The notes beneath the pieces were generated by a model. That model ran no database searches. It had not been told where the DNA came from and worked only from the letters and a program-made list of their open reading frames with translations. The position numbers and the translations under genes were made by a program. Shown in pieces: positions 14,942-22,224 of a DNA stretch of 23,276 nt. Numbering within the stretch: position 1 is the first letter of the stretch; every line of letters begins with the position of its first letter. This stretch comes from an uncultured Eggerthellaceae bacterium (GTDB lineage Bacteria > Actinomycetota > Coriobacteriia > Coriobacteriales > Eggerthellaceae). The stretch spans positions 1-23,276 of the forward strand of contig CAKTWD010000015.1 of assembly GCA_934630485.1 (NCBI GenBank), in the 5' to 3' direction.

Positions 14942-15049
14942 TCACCATCTGAGTTGCCAAAACGTTGCTTTGAAGCCGTTTCGAATGCGATCTTATGGCG
15001 ATTCGTCGCGAAGTGATGGAAATAGAAGTCTTCAACTTAAAATAGATGC

Positions 15050-15077
15050 TTGCGCTCGACCGAATCTGTGTTAGTAT
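15050..15077 (+). promoter_or_regulatory. Promoter of the tRNA-Pro gene
   Basis: TTGCGC (15050-15055) and TAGTAT (15072-15077) are separated by 16 bases, and TGT directly precedes the -10 box, giving an extended -10. It lies 23 bases upstream of the mature tRNA 5' end. Confidence 0.65.
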
Positions 15078-15100
15078 ATTTCCCGCTGTGAGAGCAGCAT

Positions 15101-15177
15101 CGGGTTGTGGCTCAGCTTGGTAGAGCGCTGCGTTCGGGACGCAGAGGTCGCTGGTTCAAATCCAGTCAACCCGACCA
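15101..15177 (+). tRNA. tRNA-Pro, anticodon CGG
   Basis: A 77-nt cloverleaf is visible. The acceptor stem CGGGTTG (15101-15107) pairs with CAACCCG (15167-15173), followed by discriminator A and an encoded CCA. The anticodon stem CTGCG/CGCAG (15128-15132, 15140-15144) carries loop TTCGGGA, with anticodon CGG at 15135-15137, reading the proline codon CCG. The T arm is CTGG-TTCAAAT-CCAG. The C1-G72 pair is the usual bacterial tRNA-Pro identity element. Confidence 0.97.
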
Positions 15178-15187
15178 TCGGATTCGA

Positions 15188-15216
15188 AGCCGGCGTTCGC
15201 GTCGGCTTTTCTATTT
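15188..15216 (+). terminator. Terminator of the tRNA-Pro transcript
   Basis: AGCCGGCG (15188-15195) pairs with CGTCGGCT (15200-15207), including one G-U pair, around a TTCG tetraloop, followed by TTTCTATTT. It lies 10 bases after the tRNA. Confidence 0.88.
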
Positions 15217-15221
15217 CCAGC

Positions 15222-15238
15222 ACCCTACCTGTTAGGGT
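15222..15238. repeat. Short inverted repeat upstream of tatA
   Basis: ACCCTA (15222-15227) and TAGGGT (15233-15238) are exact reverse complements with a 5-base spacer, about 160 bases before tatA. A second small inverted repeat, ACGCTG...CAGCGT (15320-15338), lies just before the tatA leader. Either could be regulatory, but both are short. Confidence 0.25.
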
Positions 15239-15305
15239 CATCGGCCGACGTCTTCTTGCGCCACCGTGTTTCTTTTATAGGATGCGCCCATTTGCCAGCC
15301 AGAAA

Positions 15306-15314
15306 TGGTATTTT
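15306..15314 (+). promoter_or_regulatory. Candidate tatA promoter (extended -10)
   Basis: TGG-TATTTT has the extended -10 form and lies 84 bases upstream of tatA. A TTGCCA hexamer (15292-15297) is too close to serve as a normal -35 box. Confidence 0.3.
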
Positions 15315-15397
15315 ATCGGACGCTGACTATTGCAGCGTGAGTTCGCCGGCGCGCCCATTGGTAAGCTGGCTTAACCAAACGATTCGGAGGGTTTGCA

Positions 15398-15676
15398 ATG
15401 AAGATCTTCGGTCTTGGCATGCCGGAACTGGTCATCATCCTGCTTGTTGTCCTGCTTATCTTCGGGCCGAAACAGCTTCCCAAGTTGGGTAAGGCGTTCG
15501 GCAAGACCGTCAAGGGCCTGCGCGAGGGTGCTCAGGAAGTCAAAGAGGGCATGAAGAGCGAGGAAGTCGCCGAGGAAGCTGACGAAGAGGAAGCTGACGA
15601 GGACGAGGTGGAGGAATCCGCCGAAGACGAGGCTCCCAAGAAGGTTAAGAAAGTCGTGAAGAAGAAGGCCGAATAG
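15398..15676 (+). CDS. tatA: Twin-arginine translocase subunit TatA/TatE family
   Basis: TatA oligomers form the pathway that exports folded proteins. The 92-residue product has the standard layout: a short N-terminus, one membrane helix (PELVIILLVVLLIFG, about 9-23), the hinge FGPKQLPKLGKAFGK, an amphipathic helix, and a strongly acidic tail (about 53-80) ending in a lysine cluster (KKVKKVVKKKAE). The start ATG follows GGAGGG at a good distance. No tatC is nearby. The acidic then basic tail is longer and more charged than in many TatA proteins. It is followed by greA after 28 bases, so the two are probably cotranscribed. Confidence 0.92.
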   Translation: MKIFGLGMPELVIILLVVLLIFGPKQLPKLGKAFGKTVKGLREGAQEVKEGMKSEEVAEEADEEEADEDEVEESAEDEAPKKVKKVVKKKAE

Positions 15677-15704
15677 GTCGCTTCCGTTTAGCAGAAGAGG
15701 AAAC

Positions 15705-16175
15705 ATGGCTAGCGAAAACGTTATCCTGACGCCGGAAGGGCGCCAGAAGCTCGAGGAAGAGCTGAACTACCTCGAAACCGAGAAGCGCGCTGAGATCGGC
15801 GACCGCATCAAGGTCGCTCGCGAGTTCGGCGACATCTCCGAGAACTCCGAGTACGACGACGCCAAGAACGAGCAGGGCATGGTCGAGGCTCGCATCGCCG
15901 AGATCAACCACATCCTTTCCGAGGCTACCGTCGTTGCAGCCCCCAAGCGTTCTTCGAAGGTGAACATCGGTTCCACCGTCACCATCGAAATGGGCGGCCG
16001 CGAGCGCGTCTTCACCATCGTGGGTGGCGCCGAGGCAGACGTGGCTTCCGGCCGCATCTCCAACGAGTCTCCGGTTGGCGCTGCGCTCATCGGCCACAAG
16101 AAGGGCGACGAAGTCGAGACCACCGGTCCTACCGGCCGTAAGATCGAGATGAAGATCATCAAGATCGAGCACTAG
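15705..16175 (+). CDS. greA: Transcription elongation factor GreA
   Basis: GreA enters the secondary channel of RNA polymerase and stimulates cleavage of backtracked RNA. The 156-residue product is full length. The coiled coil (about 12-75) carries the tip motif GDISENSEYDDAKNEQ with the acidic residues Asp43 and Glu46. The C-terminal domain includes VNIGSTVTIEM, ISNESPVGAALIGHKKGDEV and the KIEMKIIKIEH ending. The ribosome site is AGAGGAAAC. A terminator lies between it and lysS. Confidence 0.97.
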   Translation: MASENVILTPEGRQKLEEELNYLETEKRAEIGDRIKVAREFGDISENSEYDDAKNEQGMVEARIAEINHILSEATVVAAPKRSSKVNIGSTVTIEMGGRERVFTIVGGAEADVASGRISNESPVGAALIGHKKGDEVETTGPTGRKIEMKIIKIEH

Positions 16176-16207
16176 TCCCACACGGCCTTCTTTTCGAACG
16201 CCATGCG

Positions 16208-16233
16208 AAGGCCCGGCTTAGCTGGGCCTTTTT
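16208..16233 (+). terminator. Intrinsic terminator between greA and lysS
   Basis: AAGGCCC (16208-16214) pairs with GGGCCTT (16224-16230), extended by inner G-U and G-C pairs, followed by a run of five T. It lies only 22 bases before the lysS start, so lysS must either be read through it or have a promoter that overlaps it. None was clear. Confidence 0.8.
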
Positions 16234-16254
16234 CATTAATAGGTAAGGAAGAAC

Positions 16255-18522
16255 ATGACGCAGGACAACAACCAGGTACAGGCAGAAGCCCTTATCGAGG
16301 ACGACCCCATCGAGGTGCGCAAGGCCAAGCGCGAGGCGCTGTACGCTGCGGGCAAACAGCCGTACGGCATGCGTTTCGATTACGACATGCACGTCGATCA
16401 GATCAAGGAGAAGTACGCAACGCTTGAAGACGGCGTCACGCTTGACGACCGCGTCAAGGTTGCCGGTCGTATTATGGCCATCCGCAAGCAGGGCAAGATC
16501 ATGTTCATGGTCCTGCGCGAGCGCGAGGGCGATATCCAGCTGTTCTGCCGCGTCAACTTCCTTGGTGAAGAGGCTTTCGGGGAAATGAAAGACCTCGACA
16601 TGGGCGACTGGATCGGCGTTGAAGGCAACATCATGCGCTCCAAGCGCGGCGAGCTCTCCATTGCTGTCGATTCGTTCGTGCTTCTTTCGAAGTCGCTTCG
16701 CCCTCTGCCCGAGAAGTTCCATGGCATCACCGACAAAGAGATGCGCTATCGTCAGCGTTACGTCGACATGGTCATGAACCTCGATGTCAAAGACGTGTTC
16801 ATCAAGCGCTCGAAGATCATCTCTGCTTGCCGTTCGTATATGAACGCTCAGGGTTATCTCGAGGTCGAAACCCCTATTCTTCAAGAAACGCTTGGCGGTG
16901 CGAACGCCAAGCCGTTCATCACGCACTTCAACGCACTCAATCAGGAGTGTTACCTGCGCATCGCCACTGAGCTTCACCTGAAGCGCCTGCTGGTTGGCGG
17001 TCTTGATCGCGTATACGAAATCGGCCGTCAGTTCCGCAACGAGGGCATGGATGCCACGCACAACCCCGAGTTCACCTCGGTCGAGGCATACTGTGCCTTC
17101 TCCGATGTCGAGGGCATGAAAGAACTGGCCATGGGCTTCATCAAGGCCGGCTTGCATGTCGTGTCCGACACCGAGGTCATCCAGTATCAGGGCAACACTA
17201 TCGACTTGTCCGGCGTGTGGCGCTCTATCTCCATGGCCGATCTGGTCAGCGAGGTCATTGGCGAGCAGGTTGACATCGACACGCCCGTCGAGCGCTACCG
17301 CGAGATCCTTGACGCCAAGCACCTCGAGTGGAACGAGGAGTGGGGCGCTGGCAAGATGCTGTTCACCTTGTACGATGAACTGTGCGAGTCCCAGATCGTC
17401 AACCCCACGTTCGTTTGCGACTACCCGGTCGAGGTGTCGCCGCTTGCTAAGCGCAAGCCCTCCGACCCGCGCCTGACCGACCGCTTCGAGCTGGTCATCG
17501 CCGGCCACGAGTACGCCAACGCCTTCACCGAGCTGAACGACCCCGTCGATCAGGAGTCTCGCTTCGCCGATCAGGTTGCCGCCAAGGCTGCCGGCGACGA
17601 CGAGGCCATGGAATACGACTACGATTACGTCCGCGCGCTCGAGTACGGCATGCCGCCTGCTGGTGGCATCGGCATCGGCATCGATCGCATGATCATGCTT
17701 CTCACCGACCAGCCCGCCATCCGTGACGTGCTTTTGTTCCCGCATATGCGCCCCGAGCGCAACACCAACAACCCGAACAAGGCCGCTGCAGCCGCTGCTG
17801 CCCAGGCAACTGTCGAAGCTGACGCACCGGTTCAGGCCGAGGCCTGCGAGGCGGATGAGGTTGAGGCGGCCGTCGATGCCGCTGACGAGTGCGATCCTCG
17901 CGCAGCAACCGTCGCAGCGCCCGCCGCCGGTCAGAAGGTTGACGCCGGCATCACGCGCGATCAGGCCTTCGAGCTGCTGAAGGCTCACAACTCCGACGAG
18001 TTCCACATCCATCACGGTCTCACGCTCGAGGCGCTCATGCGCTACTACGCGCAGAAGCACGACCCCGAGAACATCGACTTCTGGGGCATCGTCGGCCTTC
18101 TGCATGACGTTGACTGGGAAGAGTTCCCGACTGTTGCCGATCATACGCTCAAGGCTGCTGAGATGCTCGAGCAGGCAGGCGCCAACCCTGTTCTTACGCG
18201 TTGCATTCAGACGCACAACTCCGATCTGAACAAGAACCTCCCCGTTCCGGAATGCAAGATGGAGAAGGTCCTGTTCGCTTGCGACGAGCTTTCAGGCCTT
18301 ATCCAGGCGTGCGTTTTGATGCGTCCCAGCAAGTCGGTTCAGGACTTCAGCGTTAAGAGCCTTAAGAAGAAGTTCAAGGACAAGAAGTTCGCCGCTGGTT
18401 GCAACCGCGACAACATCATGCGCGGCGCAGCCGTCAACGATATGGAACTCGACGACCTGTTCGCCAGCGTTATCGAGGCCATGAAGGAAACCGATCCCGA
18501 CAAGGACTCCTTCCAGGCTTAG
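16255..18522 (+). CDS. lysS: Lysyl-tRNA synthetase fused to a C-terminal HD-superfamily hydrolase domain
   Basis: Residues 1 to about 501 are a complete class II LysRS, which charges tRNA-Lys. The anticodon-binding OB fold (about 60-165) is followed by the catalytic domain with motif 2 (FRNEGMDATHNPEFT, from 260) and motif 3 (GGIGIGIDR, 470-478), ending LLFPHMRPE as bacterial LysRS does. An Ala/Glu-rich linker (about 502-562) leads to a second domain (563-755) that looks like the stand-alone predicted HD hydrolases of COG2316. It has the HD pair in LLHDVDWE (617-618), His587 in IHHGLTLEALM, His630 in DHTLKAAEML and Asp677 in ACDELSGLI. The family's VKSLKKKFKDKKFAAGCNR segment follows. All expected metal ligands are present. 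The frame is continuous from ATG (after AAGGAAG) to TAG with no internal start site obvious at the linker. The HD substrate is unknown. LysRS is certain; the HD assignment is strong. Confidence 0.95.
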   Translation: MTQDNNQVQAEALIEDDPIEVRKAKREALYAAGKQPYGMRFDYDMHVDQIKEKYATLEDGVTLDDRVKVAGRIMAIRKQGKIMFMVLREREGDIQLFCRVNFLGEEAFGEMKDLDMGDWIGVEGNIMRSKRGELSIAVDSFVLLSKSLRPLPEKFHGITDKEMRYRQRYVDMVMNLDVKDVFIKRSKIISACRSYMNAQGYLEVETPILQETLGGANAKPFITHFNALNQECYLRIATELHLKRLLVGGLDRVYEIGRQFRNEGMDATHNPEFTSVEAYCAFSDVEGMKELAMGFIKAGLHVVSDTEVIQYQGNTIDLSGVWRSISMADLVSEVIGEQVDIDTPVERYREILDAKHLEWNEEWGAGKMLFTLYDELCESQIVNPTFVCDYPVEVSPLAKRKPSDPRLTDRFELVIAGHEYANAFTELNDPVDQESRFADQVAAKAAGDDEAMEYDYDYVRALEYGMPPAGGIGIGIDRMIMLLTDQPAIRDVLLFPHMRPERNTNNPNKAAAAAAAQATVEADAPVQAEACEADEVEAAVDAADECDPRAATVAAPAAGQKVDAGITRDQAFELLKAHNSDEFHIHHGLTLEALMRYYAQKHDPENIDFWGIVGLLHDVDWEEFPTVADHTLKAAEMLEQAGANPVLTRCIQTHNSDLNKNLPVPECKMEKVLFACDELSGLIQACVLMRPSKSVQDFSVKSLKKKFKDKKFAAGCNRDNIMRGAAVNDMELDDLFASVIEAMKETDPDKDSFQA

Positions 18523-18582
18523 TCGCCTGTAGCTCCTTCTTTTTACGGAACGGTTTCAAAACCATTGGCTATCCGTGTGGCT

Positions 18583-18609
18583 TTGGCACTCGTGGTAATC
18601 GAGTGCTAG
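18583..18609. promoter_or_regulatory. CIRCE element (HrcA operator) upstream of clpC
   Basis: TTGGCACTC (18583-18591), a 9-base spacer, and GAGTGCTAG (18601-18609) match the CIRCE consensus TTAGCACTC-N9-GAGTGCTAA at 16 of 18 positions with exact spacing. HrcA bound here would block clpC transcription until heat stress. No CtsR-type repeat and no HspR (HAIR) site was seen. Confidence 0.88.
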
Positions 18610-18612
18610 TAT
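18583..18612 (+). promoter_or_regulatory. clpC promoter overlapping the CIRCE element
   Basis: TTGGCA (18583-18588) serves as -35 and TAGTAT (18607-18612) as -10 with an 18-base spacer; TGC just before the -10 gives the extended form. Both hexamers lie within or overlap the CIRCE arms, so repressor and polymerase would compete for the same DNA. Confidence 0.65.
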
Positions 18613-18628
18613 CAGAATCGGAATACTC

Positions 18629-18656
18629 GGCGGCGGGGCGAATCGACCCCGCCGCC
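18629..18656 (+). other. GC-rich hairpin in the clpC leader
   Basis: GGCGGCGGGG (18629-18638) and CCCCGCCGCC (18647-18656) form a perfect 10-bp stem with an 8-base loop. It would lie in the clpC mRNA leader, starting about 10 bases from the predicted transcription start and ending 43 bases before the ATG. There is no U tract, so it is not a normal terminator; it may stabilise the message or respond to temperature. Confidence 0.55.
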
Positions 18657-18699
18657 TTGCCATCAAGCGTGTTCGTAACGTCTCGAGTTAGGATCATCC

Positions 18700-21270
18700 A
18701 TGTCTTTCGAGAAATTCACCGACAAGGCTCGCAAGGTTCTGGTCCTTGCTCAGGAAGAGGCCCGCAAGCTCAACCAGCCGTATGTCGGAACCGAGCATAT
18801 CCTGCTCGGCCTTATCCAGGAAAAGGACGGCCTTGCCGCGCAGGCGCTCGAGCGTCTGAACGTTAAGTATGACGATACCGTGCAGGCAATCCGTCAAGCT
18901 GTCGTCATCGACGCTGACGCCGACGTTTCGGGCCATTTGTCGTTCACGCCGCGCGTGAAGCGCGTTCTTGAGAACGCTATGCGCGAGGCCATGCAGATGG
19001 GACAAAGCTACATCTCCACCGAGCACTTGCTGCTGGGCATCGTCCGCGAGGGTGAAGGCACGGCGCTTGACGTGCTGGGGCGTATGGGCGTTTCCGGCGA
19101 TGATGTGCGCGGCGCCCTGAACGACTTGGTCGGTCAAAGCCCGGTGTACGCCGGCCGCAGCCCCTTCGCATCAACCTCTTCCTCCAGCGATATGCTGAAG
19201 GAATTCGGCACCGACCTTACCAAGAAGGCACGCGAGGGCACTCTTGACCCCGTTATCGGCCGCGCCGGCGAGATCGAGCGCATCATGCAGATCCTTTCGC
19301 GCCGCCAGAAGAACAACCCGCTGCTCATCGGCGAGCCGGGTGTTGGCAAAACCGCCGTCGTCGAGGGCTTGGCTCAGCTCATCGTTTCCAATCAGGTTCC
19401 CGATATTCTGCGCGACAAGCGCCTGATCACGCTTGACATCTCTGCGTTGGTTGCCGGCTCCAAGTACCGTGGCGAGTTCGAGGACCGTCTGAAGAAATGC
19501 ATCAAGGAGGTTCAGGAGGCGGGCGACGTCATCCTGTTCATCGACGAGATCCACACCCTGATCGGTGCAGGTTCCGCCGAAGGCTCCATCGATGCCGCAG
19601 CCATCCTCAAGCCGCCGCTGTCCCGTGGCGAGATCCAGGTCATCGGCGCCACTACCATTGATGAATATCGCAAGCACCTCGAGAAGGACTCCGCGCTCGA
19701 GCGCCGCTTCCAGCCCATCACCGTTGGCGAGCCCAACGAAGAGCAGGCCACGCGCATCCTCGAAGGCCTGCGCGACCGCTACGAAGAGCACCATCATGTT
19801 CGTTTCACCGACGAGGCGCTTCAAGCCGCTGTGCAGCTTTCCGACCGCTACATCCAGGATCGCTTCCTTCCCGACAAGGCCGTCGATGTTATCGACGAGG
19901 CCGGCGCGCGTATGCGCATCCGCAACATGACGCTTCCGCCCGAGCTGCGTGATCTGGATGACAGGCTGCGCCACGTGAAGGGCGAGAAGGAAACCGCTAT
20001 CGCTGATCAAGATTTCGAGCGCGCTGCCGAGCTGCGCGACGAGGAAACCAAGCTCAAGGCCGAGCGCGACGCCGCCCAGAAAGACTGGGAAGAGAATTCC
20101 TCCAAGCAAGTTCAGAAAGTTTCCGTTCAAGACATCGCCGACGTTGTCTCAATGACCACTGGTGTTCCCGTTTCCAATCTCACCGAGGCTGAAACTGACA
20201 AGCTCCTGCGCATGGAAGGCGTTCTTCATGAGCGCGTCATCGGCCAGGACGAGGCGGTCACGGCTCTTTCCAAGGCTATCCGTCGTTCGCGCGCGGGCTT
20301 GAAAGACCCCAAGCGTCCTGCCGGTTCGTTCATCTTCTCGGGTCCTTCGGGCGTCGGCAAGACTGAGCTCGCGAAGGCGTTGGCCGAGTTTCTGTTCAAC
20401 AGCGAAGAGGCGCTGATCTCGTTCGATATGTCCGAGTACATGGAGAAGCACACGGTTTCGCGTCTGGTTGGCGCCCCTCCGGGATACGTTGGCTACGACG
20501 AGGGCGGCGAGCTTACCAAGGCCGTTCGCCAGCGTCCGTACTCGGTGGTGCTGTTCGACGAGATCGAGAAGGCTCATCCCGACGTCTTCAACATCCTGCT
20601 TCAGATCCTTGAAGAGGGCCGTTTGACCGATGGCCAGGGCCGCACTGTCGACTTCCGCAACACCGTCATCATCATGACCAGCAACGTCGGCGCCCGCGAC
20701 ATTTCTGAGACGCAGACGCTCGGTTTCTCGACCGATCCTTCCGCTGGCCTTTCCGACAAGGAGATCCGTGGTCGCGTTATGGGCGAGCTGAAGAAGCTGT
20801 TCCGCCCCGAGTTCCTGAACCGCGTCGACGAAATCATCGTCTTCAAGAGCCTTTCTGACGACGAGCTGATCCAGATCGTCCGTCTAATGGTGGCCGACCT
20901 GCGTGAGCGCATGATCGCCATGGGCATGTCCATTAACCTGACCGACGCAGCTTGCGCCCTTATCGCCAAGAACGGCACCGACCGCGTGTTCGGCGCTCGT
21001 CCGCTGCGCCGCGAGATCCAAAGCAAGCTGGAAGACCCGCTGTCCGAGCAGATCCTCGAGGGCAAGTGGAGCGCCGGCTCCATCGTTGACGTCGATGTCG
21101 ACGATTCCGGCGAGAAGTTGGTGTTCGCGGCTGGCCAGGGCGAAATCCCTGCTCCGCGCAAGCGCGACAGCATCGCTCGCGAAACCGACCTCTTGCTTCG
21201 CGACTACAACCTGGGTCATGCAGGTGCTCCCGCAGGCGGTCTTCCTGCGGCTGGCGGCGCTGCCGACTAA
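18700..21270 (+). CDS. clpC: ATP-dependent Clp protease ATP-binding subunit ClpC
   Basis: ClpC unfolds damaged or tagged proteins and feeds them to ClpP. The 856-residue product contains two N-terminal Clp repeats (about 1-145), a first AAA+ domain with Walker A GEPGVGKT (211-218) and Walker B FIDEIH (Asp282), and a UVR-type middle region (DQDFERAAELRDEE), which separates ClpC from ClpA. The second AAA+ domain has GPSGVGKT (548-555), and a TLGFS loop for ClpP docking follows. The C-terminus carries an Ala/Gly-rich tail of about 40 residues, longer than usual. The ribosome site is a modest TTAGGA. It has its own promoter with a CIRCE element, consistent with heat-shock control by HrcA. It is followed by ispD. 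Confidence 0.97.
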   Translation: MSFEKFTDKARKVLVLAQEEARKLNQPYVGTEHILLGLIQEKDGLAAQALERLNVKYDDTVQAIRQAVVIDADADVSGHLSFTPRVKRVLENAMREAMQMGQSYISTEHLLLGIVREGEGTALDVLGRMGVSGDDVRGALNDLVGQSPVYAGRSPFASTSSSSDMLKEFGTDLTKKAREGTLDPVIGRAGEIERIMQILSRRQKNNPLLIGEPGVGKTAVVEGLAQLIVSNQVPDILRDKRLITLDISALVAGSKYRGEFEDRLKKCIKEVQEAGDVILFIDEIHTLIGAGSAEGSIDAAAILKPPLSRGEIQVIGATTIDEYRKHLEKDSALERRFQPITVGEPNEEQATRILEGLRDRYEEHHHVRFTDEALQAAVQLSDRYIQDRFLPDKAVDVIDEAGARMRIRNMTLPPELRDLDDRLRHVKGEKETAIADQDFERAAELRDEETKLKAERDAAQKDWEENSSKQVQKVSVQDIADVVSMTTGVPVSNLTEAETDKLLRMEGVLHERVIGQDEAVTALSKAIRRSRAGLKDPKRPAGSFIFSGPSGVGKTELAKALAEFLFNSEEALISFDMSEYMEKHTVSRLVGAPPGYVGYDEGGELTKAVRQRPYSVVLFDEIEKAHPDVFNILLQILEEGRLTDGQGRTVDFRNTVIIMTSNVGARDISETQTLGFSTDPSAGLSDKEIRGRVMGELKKLFRPEFLNRVDEIIVFKSLSDDELIQIVRLMVADLRERMIAMGMSINLTDAACALIAKNGTDRVFGARPLRREIQSKLEDPLSEQILEGKWSAGSIVDVDVDDSGEKLVFAAGQGEIPAPRKRDSIARETDLLLRDYNLGHAGAPAGGLPAAGGAAD

Positions 21271-21286
21271 CCTTCTTTTCGATAAT

Positions 21287-21312
21287 CGCGTGCGCGCTTC
21301 GGCGCGCTCGCG
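21287..21312 (+). other. Very stable TTCG-loop hairpin between clpC and ispD
   Basis: CGCG-T-GCGCGC (21287-21297), a TTCG tetraloop, and GCGCGC-T-CGCG (21302-21312) form a 10-pair stem with one T-T mismatch. There is no U tract, and the structure runs directly into the candidate ispD -10 box. It could end clpC transcription imperfectly, protect the 3' end, or affect the promoter. Confidence 0.5.
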
Positions 21313-21313
21313 G

Positions 21314-21319
21314 TAGTAT
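21314..21319 (+). promoter_or_regulatory. Candidate ispD promoter (-10 box)
   Basis: TAGTAT lies 36 bases before the ispD start and is the same hexamer used by the clpC and tRNA-Pro promoters. It lacks the upstream TG and has no clear -35 box, so it is only a candidate. Confidence 0.35.
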
Positions 21320-21354
21320 GGTTCCATCGAAAAAGACGGCAGAAAAGGAACGCC

Positions 21355-22224
21355 ATGTCTCAAATCACTGATCCTGCATCGCGTATGGACGCGGTGGACA
21401 GCGTCGATGTGCTTGACATCCCCGATGCTGTTCGCACCAAGCGCGATTCTGATATCGATCTCGAAACGCTTCGATCTTCTCTTCGTTGCATTACGGGCAA
21501 GGTGGACAAGCATCCTAAAACCGCCGCCATCATTTTGGCTGGCGGCTCGGGTGAGCGCTTCGGCAAAGAAGGCGGCAAGCAGCTGGTCGAGATCGCCGGC
21601 AAGCCGGTTCTCACGTGGTCTGCCGAGGCATTCGATGCTGTTGGCGACGTTGGCCTCATCGTCGTCGTATGCCCCGAGGAACGCGCTGACGAGTATCTGA
21701 AGCGTGCCATCGATCCGTTCCCGTTCGTCACCCCGGTTGTCGTTGCCCCTTCGGGCCCCTCGCGTCAAGAGTCGGCGTTCTCGGGTCTTGAGTTCGTCCC
21801 CGAGGAATTCGAGTGCGTCATCCTTCACGACGGCGCGCGTCCGTTGGTTACCCCCGAGCTTATCTCGCACACAATTGCCATGCTCAAGGGCAACAGCGAC
21901 TGCGACGGCGCCGTGGTTGCTTGTCCTGCGGTTGACACGCTCAAGGTTGTCGAGAACGGCATCATTGTGGGCACCCCCGACCGCAGCGTTTTCTGGAACG
22001 CCCAGACGCCCCAGATCTTCCGCTCGGGCATCTATCGCCGCGCCCATGCCTCGGCGTTGTCGGACGGCTTCGTCGGCACCGACGACTCCGCGCTTATCGA
22101 GCGTTTGGGCGGACGTGTGCTGGTGGTCGAGGGCAAGCGCGACAACCTGAAACTTACGTATCCTGAAGATTACGATCTTCTTGAGGCCGCGGTCATCCGT
22201 TTGTATCAAAAGGAATGCAAGTAA
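21355..22224 (+). CDS. ispD: 2-C-methyl-D-erythritol 4-phosphate cytidylyltransferase
   Basis: IspD attaches CMP to MEP in the non-mevalonate isoprenoid pathway. The catalytic core begins near residue 56 with AAIILAGGSGERFGKEGGKQ, containing the expected Arg68 and Lys75, followed by VVVCPEE, ILHDGARPLV, AVDTLK, TPQIFR and the KLTYPEDYDLLEA ending. The start at 21355 follows AAAAGGAA and gives 289 residues, about 55 more than usual. The extra N-terminus (MSQITDPASRMDAVDSVDVL onwards) is acidic and matches no domain I know. No better start lies near the core. It overlaps ispF by one base. Confidence 0.95.
   Translation: MSQITDPASRMDAVDSVDVLDIPDAVRTKRDSDIDLETLRSSLRCITGKVDKHPKTAAIILAGGSGERFGKEGGKQLVEIAGKPVLTWSAEAFDAVGDVGLIVVVCPEERADEYLKRAIDPFPFVTPVVVAPSGPSRQESAFSGLEFVPEEFECVILHDGARPLVTPELISHTIAMLKGNSDCDGAVVACPAVDTLKVVENGIIVGTPDRSVFWNAQTPQIFRSGIYRRAHASALSDGFVGTDDSALIERLGGRVLVVEGKRDNLKLTYPEDYDLLEAAVIRLYQKECK

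Noticed and set aside
16159..18216. A 685-residue open frame antisense to lysS.
   Set aside because: Its composition is that of a shadow frame, it matches no family, and it spans the greA-lysS terminator region on the opposite strand.
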